64,000 nt of DNA from BQJU01 sp964015035 (GTDB taxonomy: Bacteria > Bacteroidota > Bacteroidia > Chitinophagales > Saprospiraceae): the NCBI GenBank assembly GCA_964015035.1, contig CAXHCA010000014.1:1-64000 (forward strand), in the 5' to 3' direction. The notes beneath the pieces are model-generated. The model had not been told where the DNA came from and did no database searches. It was given only the letters and a program-made list of their open reading frames with translations. Made by a program: the position numbers and the translations under genes. This document shows positions 1 to 9,911 of the stretch, in pieces. Each line of letters starts with the position of its first letter. The first letter of the stretch is position 1.

Positions 1-61
1 TACAAAGATTTGGTTCCTCCGGAACCGAGACCCAAATAAACCTTCCTAAACCGCCCCTAAA

Positions 62-3000
62 TCACCTCATCAACAACACATCGCCCTTAAACACTTCGGT
101 CAGGCCATCCACAAACTCAATCTCTACAAAGTAGACAAATACCCCCGGATTTAGCGGTCGCCCCTGGAACTGGCCATCCCAGGCAAAATCTTGCGCCTCT
201 AGGGGATCAAAACCATCATTGCCTACATTATAGACCATATTCCCGGTACGGGAAAAGACGCGAAAGGTCTTGATATGCTTAATCCCTGGCCCCGGGAATA
301 TCCGGAATTCATCATTGCGACCATCGTTATTGGGACTAAAAACATTTGGAATAAACACGTGACGCTCCCGATTGATCAAGACAAAAATATTGTCACTGGC
401 TTCACAAAACGTTACCGTATCAATCACCTGCACCGAATAGACCGTAGAAATCATGGGCATCACGGTCACCTCCTGTGTATGTAAAGTATCCTGATGTTTC
501 CAATTGAATACGGCATTGGTGCTATTGGTAATGGCCGTCAAGTCCAGGCTTTCGCCCAATGGGATCGTTGTATCTTCCCCCAAATCCACAATCAATTCCG
601 GCGGCCCTTCCACCATCACATCCATAAAAATTTCACAACCGGCTGCATCTCTGACCGTCAGTTCATAAACGCCTTCCTCCAATCCACTAAAAGTGGGCGT
701 AGGGCCAAAATCTCCACCGTCAAGGGCAAAGCTGTAACTGCCAGTTCCGCCGCTAACCGTATCAACCATCACCGCGCCGCCATTAGCGGGGTCTAGACAA
801 GTAATATTTCTGGCTGAAGCCAACCCCACCAATTCACTGGGTTGATCCAATACAAACGACGCCATTGCCTCACAGCCCTTTTCATTGGTGACCATGACCG
901 AGTATTCACCGGCCGCCAGACCATTACTCAAACTGGCCTGGCTGCCCGAGCTCCAAGCGTATGTAAAACTAGCTCCGGGGCCACTGACAATAGCTTGTAG
1001 GGTGGCATCGGCCTCTCCAAAACAACTTACCGGATTCAGCACTTCAATAGCAACTGATACGGGCTCGTCCGGCTCAATGACCTCAATGCTAGCATAGGCT
1101 TCACAGCCGTCCGTGTTGACTACCGTCACATCGTAAAAACCAGCAGTTAATTCAGAAATAACCGGTGTAGCTCCTCCATTACTCCAATTAAAAGTCATGG
1201 CCGTGCCATTCTGCGTATCCACCGTCACCTCACCATCATCACCACCAAAACAGGAAACCTCATTCAAAACAACACCATTGATCACAAATTCCGGAGGTTC
1301 ATTAACATTCAATAAAAGCGTGGCTTGACAATTATTCTCATCGGTAACTGTCAAGCTATATTCTCCGGCACAAAGTTGATTGATATTCTGAGTAACTGCT
1401 CCATTCGACCAGTTAAAAGCATAGGCTCCGGTGCCTCCCGTCACGGTGATTTCAATGGCCCCATCGCAAATGCCAAAGCAACTGGCACCATCGATGCCAA
1501 CCAAATCCAAAGTCAGCTCCTCTGGCGCTATTACCTGTGCCACAAAACTGGTATCAAAGAAGGCATCATTAACCATAAAGGTATAATCGCCCGCAGGCAA
1601 GTTGGAAATACTCACCTCCTCCCCAACTGCTCCGATAGTCCCCGAGCCATTGAGGGTATTCACCGAGTTTTGCCAAGAGTAAGAATAAGGCGGTTGCCCA
1701 TTGCTTACCGAAAAGGTCAGCGTCCCATTGCTATCCCCATAACAATCCAGGGTATCATTGCTAAAGCTAGGGAAAATGCCAGTCACAAATTCGACGTCAA
1801 TACAACTGATGGCCTCGCATCCATTGCCATCGGTTACCGTCACGCAGCAATTTTCACCTCCGGGTAACATCGTCGCTTGAGGAGTCGTTTCGCCACTACA
1901 CCAGAGGTAGGTATAGTTGCCATCCCCACCGGCGACATTGGCCACCCCGATTCCCGTTGGCGTTTCGCCACTAGCCGGTTGGGTTTGATCAATGGTTACC
2001 GTCAATTCGTCCAGAACGGTCAGATTGGTGGTCACCAAACTATCACAGCCGGCAAAGAGTTGAAGGGTATCAAAATAAGTGCCTGTCTCCGTATAGAAAC
2101 TATTGCCCACCTGCAGAGATTCACCCGCACACAGCACGGTATCTTGCGTGGTTCGGGGCCGAATATCTCCGGCATCACAAATACTCAACTGAAACAATCC
2201 CTTCGCCGCACCACCAGAGCCGTCAATCAAAATCCAGTACGGCCTGCCAGCATACAAACAGGTCAATTCCATCGTCTCATTCAGCCCATCTCCCCCGTTA
2301 TACTGACTGGCAATGTGGCCAAATGGCCCGGTACAAGTATTATTAAAAGAACGATAAACCCCAATCTGAATGCCGATGGGATCAATCAAAGTATCACTTA
2401 TCCCCTCTATGATGACGTGACCAGAAGGGGGCGCAATAAACTGGAACCATACAGAGTGTTGACTGACAAATGCCTGTACAAAAGGATCTTGTACATCGGT
2501 TGCACAATAGTTGGTACGCCAGCCATCAGTCGCCACACAACCACCATCAAGAACTTCGCCTAGAGCCTCAAACTCACAGCGCAAATCTCCGCCCTCTACC
2601 TGCCCGATATCTCGTATTTCCACCGAGAAAACCCCTCTCAACAATCCAGGGGCGGCCTCATTGCCATCTACTAATAGAAAGTAGGTCGTATTGGGCATCG
2701 GACAAATCAAATCTATCCGGCTATTCCGACTATTGATATAGGAAAATCCTTCCGGCACCAAAGAAAAAGTCCCGTTGCAGTCTCCTGTATCGGTGGTGTA
2801 TAATGCCGCTTGGGAATCAATCTCATCTCCCGTTCCTTCGGGATCGTTGATCACATCAATTCTAATCAATCCACTTGGATCCGGACCAGTGGTGAACTGG
2901 AACCAAACACCGGCATCATTGGTAAATATGCCGTCGTTTACCGGATTGGGCTCATTAAAATTGGTCGCACAATTGTTGCTAAACATGCCCACATTGATAT

Positions 3001-3553
3001 CGCCAACGGTATCCCCGTAAGCCAAGGTGCCAAAGTCAAAAGCATCACAAGGCAGATCATTGTCCACCTCCTGGTCTGAGGTGGTCAGGATGGTAAAAAA
3101 CACCTCCCCACTGGAGGCTTCAGTATTCGGAATTTCTATGCTGAAGGATAGGCTATCCCCAATCGCGGGAACCGTAATATTCTGGCACTCTGTAACTTCA
3201 CAGGAGCCATCTACTTCACACAGTAATGCAAAAAAGGAGTCGTTTTCTAATGCCCGAAAACAAACCTGAACCGTAGGGGGTAAGTTTCCCGGACAGGCAT
3301 AAGTATTCGTGTATTGTACATTGGGAAAAGAATTGAAGCAGAAATTTTGTTCAGGGTAAAATTCAAATCCCCCGCCTTCAATTTCCACACCAATCAGCGG
3401 ATCGGGAGCACCAATATTATCGGTACAGGTGGTGGCTACAAATCCGGAATCAACCCGGACGGAAACTTCAATTTGTGCAACAAGGGATTGGCTGATTCCA
3501 AACAGAAAGAGCAGCACTCCCCAAAGACGAACATTGTGTAGTTGGGATTTCAT
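62..3553 (-). CDS. T9SS type B sorted SprB-repeat surface protein
   Basis: This 1163-residue protein is a predicted secreted adhesin. Residues 1-26 form a signal peptide (cleavage after LVA). Two similar ~150-residue modules follow at roughly 170-460, each with a (G/S)VWFQF motif and a 'dictates value, then Cys' pattern common in Bacteroidota surface proteins. A short CDSLVTT-type repeat lies near 475-520. About six SprB-like repeats (SCFG..DG....GG...Y.W..G, ending in GC) span roughly 530-985. The last ~97 residues are the gliding-motility-associated C-terminal domain (IPNVFSPNNDGRND ... WDG ... NPGVFVYFVEIEF ... KGDVLLMR), which is the T9SS type B sorting signal. It is the last gene of a minus-strand series behind the porP/sprF-like gene and the cohesin-like adhesin. 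A weak hairpin (GGTTCC/GGAACC, 12-26) lies past the stop. Export and surface location are confident from the family; the ligand is unknown. Confidence 0.9.
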   Translation of the reverse strand: MKSQLHNVRLWGVLLFLFGISQSLVAQIEVSVRVDSGFVATTCTDNIGAPDPLIGVEIEGGGFEFYPEQNFCFNSFPNVQYTNTYACPGNLPPTVQVCFRALENDSFFALLCEVDGSCEVTECQNITVPAIGDSLSFSIEIPNTEASSGEVFFTILTTSDQEVDNDLPCDAFDFGTLAYGDTVGDINVGMFSNNCATNFNEPNPVNDGIFTNDAGVWFQFTTGPDPSGLIRIDVINDPEGTGDEIDSQAALYTTDTGDCNGTFSLVPEGFSYINSRNSRIDLICPMPNTTYFLLVDGNEAAPGLLRGVFSVEIRDIGQVEGGDLRCEFEALGEVLDGGCVATDGWRTNYCATDVQDPFVQAFVSQHSVWFQFIAPPSGHVIIEGISDTLIDPIGIQIGVYRSFNNTCTGPFGHIASQYNGGDGLNETMELTCLYAGRPYWILIDGSGGAAKGLFQLSICDAGDIRPRTTQDTVLCAGESLQVGNSFYTETGTYFDTLQLFAGCDSLVTTNLTVLDELTVTIDQTQPASGETPTGIGVANVAGGDGNYTYLWCSGETTPQATMLPGGENCCVTVTDGNGCEAISCIDVEFVTGIFPSFSNDTLDCYGDSNGTLTFSVSNGQPPYSYSWQNSVNTLNGSGTIGAVGEEVSISNLPAGDYTFMVNDAFFDTSFVAQVIAPEELTLDLVGIDGASCFGICDGAIEITVTGGTGAYAFNWSNGAVTQNINQLCAGEYSLTVTDENNCQATLLLNVNEPPEFVINGVVLNEVSCFGGDDGEVTVDTQNGTAMTFNWSNGGATPVISELTAGFYDVTVVNTDGCEAYASIEVIEPDEPVSVAIEVLNPVSCFGEADATLQAIVSGPGASFTYAWSSGSQASLSNGLAAGEYSVMVTNEKGCEAMASFVLDQPSELVGLASARNITCLDPANGGAVMVDTVSGGTGSYSFALDGGDFGPTPTFSGLEEGVYELTVRDAAGCEIFMDVMVEGPPELIVDLGEDTTIPLGESLDLTAITNSTNAVFNWKHQDTLHTQEVTVMPMISTVYSVQVIDTVTFCEASDNIFVLINRERHVFIPNVFSPNNDGRNDEFRIFPGPGIKHIKTFRVFSRTGNMVYNVGNDGFDPLEAQDFAWDGQFQGRPLNPGVFVYFVEIEFVDGLTEVFKGDVLLMR

Positions 3554-3750
3554 GAATCAAGTTATAGTTTGCAAATGGACAATAAGTCAACGAGCTCAAA
3601 GTGAAAAACGCTGATCAGGGCGCAAAACTTACAAATTGGGCCAAATTCTGTTCAGAAGAGTTAAATAGAGGGTGCTATTCCATAAACCGGAAGCAAATTT
3701 AAGACAAATTTAACCGTTAAAACATATTTCCAGGTTAAAATGTAAACATC

Positions 3751-3899
3751 TGGGCGTATCCCCGACAAAGCCGGGGCCGGGCTATCCGCTATAATGTACT
3801 CGCCTTTACAGGCTCCGTGCATTCCGCTGCTATCCCTTACGCGAGCCATATCTTCCTCAAAGATATCTCTTTCCTTATAGAACCATTTGGCTACGCCCA
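3751..3899. repeat. Probable dispersed repeat element with 8-bp terminal inverted repeats
   Basis: This ~149-bp non-coding segment lies between two adhesin genes. It starts with TGGGCGTA (3751-3758) and ends with the exact complement TACGCCCA (3892-3899). Inside are small hairpins (CCCCG..CGGGG at 3761-3776; ATATCTT..AAGATAT at 3848-3866) and the phrases GGGCTATCCGCT and CCGCTGCTATCCCTTACG, which from memory recur in dispersed intergenic repeats of other Bacteroidota genomes. No protein is encoded. Only one copy is present here, so its repeat nature is inferred. Confidence 0.5.
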
Positions 3900-3907
3900 C
3901 CACCCAA

Positions 3908-3945
3908 AATAAAAAAAGCCGGTATCAAATTGCTTCGATACCGGC
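3908..3945 (-). terminator. Rho-independent terminator of the cohesin-like adhesin gene
   Basis: A perfect 9-bp stem (GCCGGTATC 3918-3926 with GATACCGGC 3937-3945) lies 24 bp past the stop codon of the upstream minus-strand gene. Read on the minus strand it is followed by seven Ts and more T-rich sequence. It separates the 1935-residue adhesin transcript from the 1163-residue adhesin, so the latter probably has its own promoter or depends on readthrough. Confidence 0.85.
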
Positions 3946-3969
3946 CAATATAAATTCAAATAGTTGCTA

Positions 3970-6900
3970 TTATTTCACAATTGTGATGTCGCCGCGGATA
4001 ATCTCACCGCTGCCAATCTTCAGTCTTAAGATATAGTAGTAAGTACCGTGAGGTAATTCATCTCCATTTTCATTCACCCCGTTCCAGTCGTTGTTATACG
4101 GTCTGGCTTGGTATACAATATCGCCCCAACGGTTGAAAACAATCAGTTCGTTATCCGGTACATCTTCAGCGGGTTTACCCAGTAGTGCATCAAAGACCAG
4201 GAAGTCATTGATCCCGTCACCGTTTGGCGTGATGGTATTCGGTAATTCCGGTGTAAAGCCGTCATCAGCGACCTGAATGGTTACCGTGGCAGTACCACAC
4301 AAATCCGGACAATCATCAATACACACTTCGTACTGGATACTGGTCTCACCAAATACGCCCTGCGGTACACTATAATACAACACTCCATTCACCAGACTAT
4401 CAACCGTTCCGATGGTCGGTGCACTCAACAAGGTGACCGTAAATCCAGAAGTAAGACCCAAACCATCATTGGCAATGATGTTGATCACACCGTCTCTGAC
4501 ATCTGCACTGATTTGCAACAAGTCATTGGCCGCAGCCGGATTGCTGGCACGGCTGACGATAACCGTATCCGCACTGTAATTCTCACAGGTTGCCGTTGAA
4601 AGGGTCCAGATAAAGAGGTTATCTCCGGTTGGCAAATTGGTGACCGTTGTCGTCGCCGCGGAATTGTCTTCAATCAAGGCAAAGGAAGTTGTTGTCCACG
4701 TCCCGATTGCACCATTCGTTGGAGCAGTAGCTGAAATTTCTACCGTATCCAGACAAGTGTTAAAGTCTGCTATAGCATTGGCCACATCCGCAGGGAAATC
4801 AACCGTTACGGAAACGGTATCCCGAGCTTCACATCCGTTATCCGGATTGGTCACAATTAATTCATAGGTGCCTTCTCCTGACACTTCAGGAGTGAGCGAC
4901 ATAACATCACCGGTCAACGGTGTGCCACTAATTACAGTCCACTGATAGTTGCCAGCAGATGAAGCCGTGCCATCTAATACGGAAGTCGTTCCACATTCTA
5001 TGGAGAAATCATCTCCGGCATCTGCTACCGGAAAGTCTGGATCAACAACTACCATAATAATTTCAGTTGCCTCACAACCATTATCGGCGCGAACTACATG
5101 CAATTCATAATCACCCGGCGCATCCACATCAACGATCAAACTGCCCGTAGCAGGAGTAACCGTACCGGGGCCTGTCCACTCAATGAGTGAAAAATCTCCG
5201 GCATCACCCGTGGCAGAAGCATCAATGCTTACCGATGTATCATTACAGCCAAATTCTACAGGGTCTGTGAAAGCAATCACTGGAGGTTCGATGTTTTGCA
5301 TCACTTCCAGGGTATCACTCACCACACAACCATTGGCATTATTCGTCACGGTCAGGATATAACTGCCCGGGTCGCAAACAGTGGTCGTCAGCTGATCCGC
5401 CGGATCAGGTGTGCCACCGTCGATGGTACTCCAAACAACAACAAAATCGGTAAGATTAGAGATTGTCGCTGTCAGGTCAATGCAACTATCGGCACAGGTC
5501 AACTCCGCAGGTTCGGTAAAGAGAATATTGGCAACTTCAAAGTCTTCGCCTACCACTACCTCATCAGTCGCTTCACAGCCCGTGATGGTATCTCTCACTG
5601 TGAGCGCATAAGTTCCTGCTGTTCCTACGATGACCGTAGCCGTATTATTGGGATTGGGCATTTCGCCATCTACCGTATTGGTCCAACTGTAAATGATATC
5701 ATCACCTACCGTACTACCAGTACCGCCGATCTCCACCATACTTTCATTACAAGAAATACTGACCGGTTCACCGGCATCAGCCGTAGGAATGTCGTTATTT
5801 TCTGAGATAATAAACTCATTCTCACCTAAACAGCCATTCACTGGATCAGTTACCTGAATCCGGTAAGTACCTGGAGTAGCGACCGTAATAGTGGTGCCGC
5901 TTTCAGTAATAATTGCCGCCTGAGGACCTTCTGTTTCCCAGTTGATAATATAATTCGGATTGGGTGGCGTAATATCATCCGGAGTCAAGGTCAAAGTATC
6001 ATTGGTACAAGTCAGGTCAAGTTCAAACTCTTCAATGATGACCATCGGTGGAATCCCGTCAATGGTGGCATTCACACAATCTACCGATGAACAACCCGTA
6101 GCATTATTGATCACCTCCATGCAATACATGCCCTCATTTTCAATAATTAGCATTAGTTCATTGCCTAAGGTATCGCCATTCGGTCCGGTCCAGATAATAG
6201 TGACATCGGTTTCGCCGCTATTAATTACACCAAGCAGGGTATCCATTGGCATCATACAGCTCAATTCCACGTCTAGACCGGCATCAATCATCGGCCCAAT
6301 CGTATCAATAGCCACCACTACCGTATCAGTGGCCTCACAGTTATTTAAGGTATTGACCGCAGTAAGCACATAGGTGCCAGGAACGGTAGACTGCGGCATC
6401 AAAGTGGTTTCAGTGCCCGTTACCAATGGACCGCCGGCAATGGCCATCCAGTCGAATGTAAAGTCGATCGTGTCCGGTCCAATCGTTGCAGAAAGGGTCA
6501 CGGTATCTACATTACAGGTCAAGGTCATATCCTCGCCGGCATCGACGTCAGGTGCGCCGGAATTTGGTACCACACAAACCGTATCGCGAGCCGTACAGTT
6601 GTTGTCTACATCTCTCACCACCAACACGTAACAGCCCAGCTGATTGACATTGAACACTGTATCGGTGGATAATAAAGTCGTTTCTTCTACATCGTACCAC
6701 TCAAACACGACATTACGGGTCGGATTGAAAGAAGCACCTCCATCAAAACTAACGGAAGAACCATCACAGTCCAACTCCTGAGTAGCAGGAACGGCTGCCA
6801 CATCCGGAGGAGCCGGAGCTTCACCTACGGAAACTTCTGCGGTGGTGGTACAATTGGAAATATTATCGGTAACAGCGATCTGGAAAACACCAGGGCCGTT

Positions 6901-9777
6901 AATTCGTGGAATCAAAGAAGTGGTATCTTCAGGGAATAAACTTGTTCCGCCTACCGGAATGAGTTGTGTCCAGAGGTAGGTAATATTATCGCCTTGAGCG
7001 GACCCTGAACCATCCAACTGGAAGACATCAGAGAAGCAATCCAGTGCAAAATCGGTGCCTGCATCGGCAATGGGGCCTTCTGATTGAACCACCAATGCGG
7101 TATCTCGAGCCGTACAGCCATCAGCGTTGGTCACCTCAAAGTAGTAGCGACCAGGAGTCATGGCAAAAGCCGTTGCACCAGCGCCACCGATCGGCATATT
7201 GCCGGTCAGGCGATACCACTGTTGTGACTCTCCTGGCAAACCGGAAAGGCCGGTTGCAGTACCACTTAATAAGGCGAGTGCAGGATCACAGCCGATACTG
7301 ACCGTATCACTGTTGACCATGGCGCCTGGTATATTGCCCGAAGCAACGACATAGAAGGTATCCACTACCCGCAAATCAAGGTCATTCTGATCGTAAACCG
7401 TGACAATCACCTCCCCTTCACAGAGGTTCATAGCCGTGGGTAAGAATTGACCAATAGGCTCTTGGAACCAGCTATAGCCATATTCCCCACTACCCCCAAC
7501 GACCTCTACAGTAGCAGTCGCATCACAGATACCATCACAGCCTATAGAGTCAATTGTCGCATTCAAAATAACCAATCGATCGGCGACACACAACTCTCCA
7601 TTTTCGTAGACCATGCTACCGGTACCTAATGTTGTTTCAACCACAGGTAGTGGGGTATCAATAACAGAAATAGCATAACAAGTATCTGCTTGTCCGGTGG
7701 GAACAAAGCACAATTCAAAGACATCAGTTCCATCAGGAATAGCCGCGCCTGCGGCATCCGACCAATCGATGCAAATGGTTCCGGATGGGCTCAATGAGAT
7801 ATTGGCATCGGTCAATCCAGGCCAGGTATTCAGGTTATTTACACCTTGAAAATCCAGGTTAACCGGATCCCAGCTGATACAGAATTCTGCATCGGTTATA
7901 TTGTCAAAAGAGTTGACAGAAACAGGTACACAGATTGTATCCAACCAATCTACATTCCCATCAGCAATGGTGATTCCAAAACCTTCTGGGAATAGGGTAC
8001 ACAATTGTCCATCAATCTGGATGATGCCAATATTTTCTCCATTTGAGCCATTATTGATCGCTTGGGGGACCAATGGCACATCGATCATTTCCAGTACCGA
8101 ACAATCATCCGGAACCCCGATTGGCGTGAAACACAGAGTCATAATGGATTCACCATCTGCCAATGTTACGGGATTAACCGATTCCCAATCGAAGGCCAGG
8201 GCACCAAAAGAAGTAGCATCGATAAAGTTACCGGGGAAACTTGCGCCCGGAATATTGATATCCGTCACTGAATTAAATTCAAAAAGCATTGGATCCCAAG
8301 CCAGTGAAAATTGATAATCAATGATATCACTAAAATTGGCAACGGTCAAATCCACACAGAATTCTTCGCCCGGAGCGCCTTGACCACTTCCTATCAACAT
8401 CGCTACTCCATCGGGTTGAATGACCTGCACTTCACAGTTGCTCGGGTTGATACCGATATTGGGTCCATTATTCACCTGTACATTAGCGGGATCGGTAAAA
8501 CTAAACGGACTATTACCGCCTAAACCGATGACCGTAAAACAGACTTCGTAGAGTTGCCCCCCGGAAGCTACGCTCTGCGAGCCGATACCGGCATTGGCCA
8601 CCCAATCTGTTCCCAGGATACCATTACTTATGTTGGCTTGGTCAAATGAAGGGGCCGGGTTGAGAGAGGACAAGTTGTTGACACCCGTAAATTCCAAAAT
8701 ATTGGGATTCCACTGCATCAAATAAGAGAAATCGGAAATCTGCTGGAAGTTATCTCCTGCCGAAACGGTAACACAGAATTGGTCATTTAAACCTACCGGA
8801 GCACCACAGTCGGCCACCAGCTGCAATCCTGTGGGGTCACAGTCATTGACGGTCACACTGCCTTCCGTTAAAATGGTCGGCAAGTTAAATCCTTCAAATT
8901 CTTCGTTGTCATTGGTAAATTCGATGGGGGTTGGGTTCCCCACAAACATAATGGGAGAAAAGTCTTCACAATCGCCAATGATGCGATAACAGATCTGGAA
9001 AAAGAGCGTGCCATCATCTACTGTGATACCCGGTTCTCCCGGCACAAAATAGTTCCAGGACACGGTTGCCTTTCCATTTCCAAACAGTTGAATATTACCC
9101 GTAGAAGTATTCGGTATATCACCGATAATCACTTGTTCTCCAACAATGACGTTAGGGTCCCACATAATCGTAAACTGAGCGCCCAACATACCCTCCCAGC
9201 CATTGACTCTAAAGTCTACACACACCAGGTCACCGGTATTGCCTGTTTCATCGGAAGCGTATATTTCCACCTGCCTTACACAGGAGGATATCTGCCCCAC
9301 ATTGGTCAACAAACCAATATTAAAACAGTTACTGCCATTACGGGTGATTTGCGGCGTAGGCGGGGTCATCACTGTGATATCAGAGACCGATCCATAAGGC
9401 CCGATCACTTTAAAACACAGCTGATAAATGACCACCATATCGGCGAGAGTGACCCCAATATTGGTAGGGTCATCTGCACACTCATCCACGACGCCCCAAT
9501 CTACCTGCAAGATACCCGGCGTGACCACAGAGATGTTGCCAGGGGCAAAAGAAGGTAAGTTACCAACGTCCACCGCATTTTGGAATTCCAAAACAGTTGG
9601 ATCGTAGGAAATCTGAAAATCAGTAGTAATAATATTGGTAAAGTCAAGAACCGACACGTCAATACAGACGGTTTCGTCAGTACAGGCAGTACCATTGGAA
9701 AAAAGGATGGAGGGTTGCGCCCAAGCCGAAAGGTGGAATACCAGCCCTAAGGCCACGGACAATAAAATTTTTCTCAT
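3970..9777 (-). CDS. T9SS type B surface protein with five cohesin-like domains and PKD-like repeats
   Basis: The frame is open from 9816, but the Met at 9777 begins a proper signal peptide (MRKILLSVALGL...SAWA), giving 1935 residues. Residue numbers here count from 9816. Five ~145-residue cohesin-like modules start near 35, 182, 329, 469 and 615, each with C(V/I)(D/P)..V..F..I....F...WDP and a VN..L type motif. An SprB-like module follows at ~750-830, then ten ~85-residue PKD-like repeats (~830-1690) with one Cys near the start and an NGC near the end. An Ig-like module sits at ~1757-1850. The type B C-terminal domain (ITPNGDGINDF ... FNRWGDIVY ... HGTYYYILRL ... RGDITIVK) covers ~1850-1948. 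The protein is probably a cell-surface adhesin or scaffold. Cohesin modules elsewhere bind dockerins; no dockerin was noticed in the window, so the partner is unknown. It lies 134 bp behind the porP/sprF-like gene and likely shares its transcript. Confidence 0.9.
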   Translation of the reverse strand: MRKILLSVALGLVFHLSAWAQPSILFSNGTACTDETVCIDVSVLDFTNIITTDFQISYDPTVLEFQNAVDVGNLPSFAPGNISVVTPGILQVDWGVVDECADDPTNIGVTLADMVVIYQLCFKVIGPYGSVSDITVMTPPTPQITRNGSNCFNIGLLTNVGQISSCVRQVEIYASDETGNTGDLVCVDFRVNGWEGMLGAQFTIMWDPNVIVGEQVIIGDIPNTSTGNIQLFGNGKATVSWNYFVPGEPGITVDDGTLFFQICYRIIGDCEDFSPIMFVGNPTPIEFTNDNEEFEGFNLPTILTEGSVTVNDCDPTGLQLVADCGAPVGLNDQFCVTVSAGDNFQQISDFSYLMQWNPNILEFTGVNNLSSLNPAPSFDQANISNGILGTDWVANAGIGSQSVASGGQLYEVCFTVIGLGGNSPFSFTDPANVQVNNGPNIGINPSNCEVQVIQPDGVAMLIGSGQGAPGEEFCVDLTVANFSDIIDYQFSLAWDPMLFEFNSVTDINIPGASFPGNFIDATSFGALAFDWESVNPVTLADGESIMTLCFTPIGVPDDCSVLEMIDVPLVPQAINNGSNGENIGIIQIDGQLCTLFPEGFGITIADGNVDWLDTICVPVSVNSFDNITDAEFCISWDPVNLDFQGVNNLNTWPGLTDANISLSPSGTICIDWSDAAGAAIPDGTDVFELCFVPTGQADTCYAISVIDTPLPVVETTLGTGSMVYENGELCVADRLVILNATIDSIGCDGICDATATVEVVGGSGEYGYSWFQEPIGQFLPTAMNLCEGEVIVTVYDQNDLDLRVVDTFYVVASGNIPGAMVNSDTVSIGCDPALALLSGTATGLSGLPGESQQWYRLTGNMPIGGAGATAFAMTPGRYYFEVTNADGCTARDTALVVQSEGPIADAGTDFALDCFSDVFQLDGSGSAQGDNITYLWTQLIPVGGTSLFPEDTTSLIPRINGPGVFQIAVTDNISNCTTTAEVSVGEAPAPPDVAAVPATQELDCDGSSVSFDGGASFNPTRNVVFEWYDVEETTLLSTDTVFNVNQLGCYVLVVRDVDNNCTARDTVCVVPNSGAPDVDAGEDMTLTCNVDTVTLSATIGPDTIDFTFDWMAIAGGPLVTGTETTLMPQSTVPGTYVLTAVNTLNNCEATDTVVVAIDTIGPMIDAGLDVELSCMMPMDTLLGVINSGETDVTIIWTGPNGDTLGNELMLIIENEGMYCMEVINNATGCSSVDCVNATIDGIPPMVIIEEFELDLTCTNDTLTLTPDDITPPNPNYIINWETEGPQAAIITESGTTITVATPGTYRIQVTDPVNGCLGENEFIISENNDIPTADAGEPVSISCNESMVEIGGTGSTVGDDIIYSWTNTVDGEMPNPNNTATVIVGTAGTYALTVRDTITGCEATDEVVVGEDFEVANILFTEPAELTCADSCIDLTATISNLTDFVVVWSTIDGGTPDPADQLTTTVCDPGSYILTVTNNANGCVVSDTLEVMQNIEPPVIAFTDPVEFGCNDTSVSIDASATGDAGDFSLIEWTGPGTVTPATGSLIVDVDAPGDYELHVVRADNGCEATEIIMVVVDPDFPVADAGDDFSIECGTTSVLDGTASSAGNYQWTVISGTPLTGDVMSLTPEVSGEGTYELIVTNPDNGCEARDTVSVTVDFPADVANAIADFNTCLDTVEISATAPTNGAIGTWTTTSFALIEDNSAATTTVTNLPTGDNLFIWTLSTATCENYSADTVIVSRASNPAAANDLLQISADVRDGVINIIANDGLGLTSGFTVTLLSAPTIGTVDSLVNGVLYYSVPQGVFGETSIQYEVCIDDCPDLCGTATVTIQVADDGFTPELPNTITPNGDGINDFLVFDALLGKPAEDVPDNELIVFNRWGDIVYQARPYNNDWNGVNENGDELPHGTYYYILRLKIGSGEIIRGDITIVK

Positions 9778-9911
9778 GAAGCCCTCGAATTTGGGATTAG
9801 CCATTTTATTTTTCATGGGACAGGATAGTTATCAAAGTTGAAAACGGAAATGAGGGGCTACCTGCCAATAAGGGGGGTACACTCATTTTCCAGTTACATA
9901 TATTGGAAAAA

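Noticed and set aside
1..61. Terminator after the first gene (GGTTCC/GGAACC hairpin)
   Set aside because: Only a 6-bp stem and no T-run on the minus strand, so support is weak.
1325..2563. Long open frames (180 and 228 codons) on the plus strand inside the SprB-repeat adhesin
   Set aside because: They run antisense to a clear coding sequence and show only the mirror of its Thr/Asn/Gly-rich codons.
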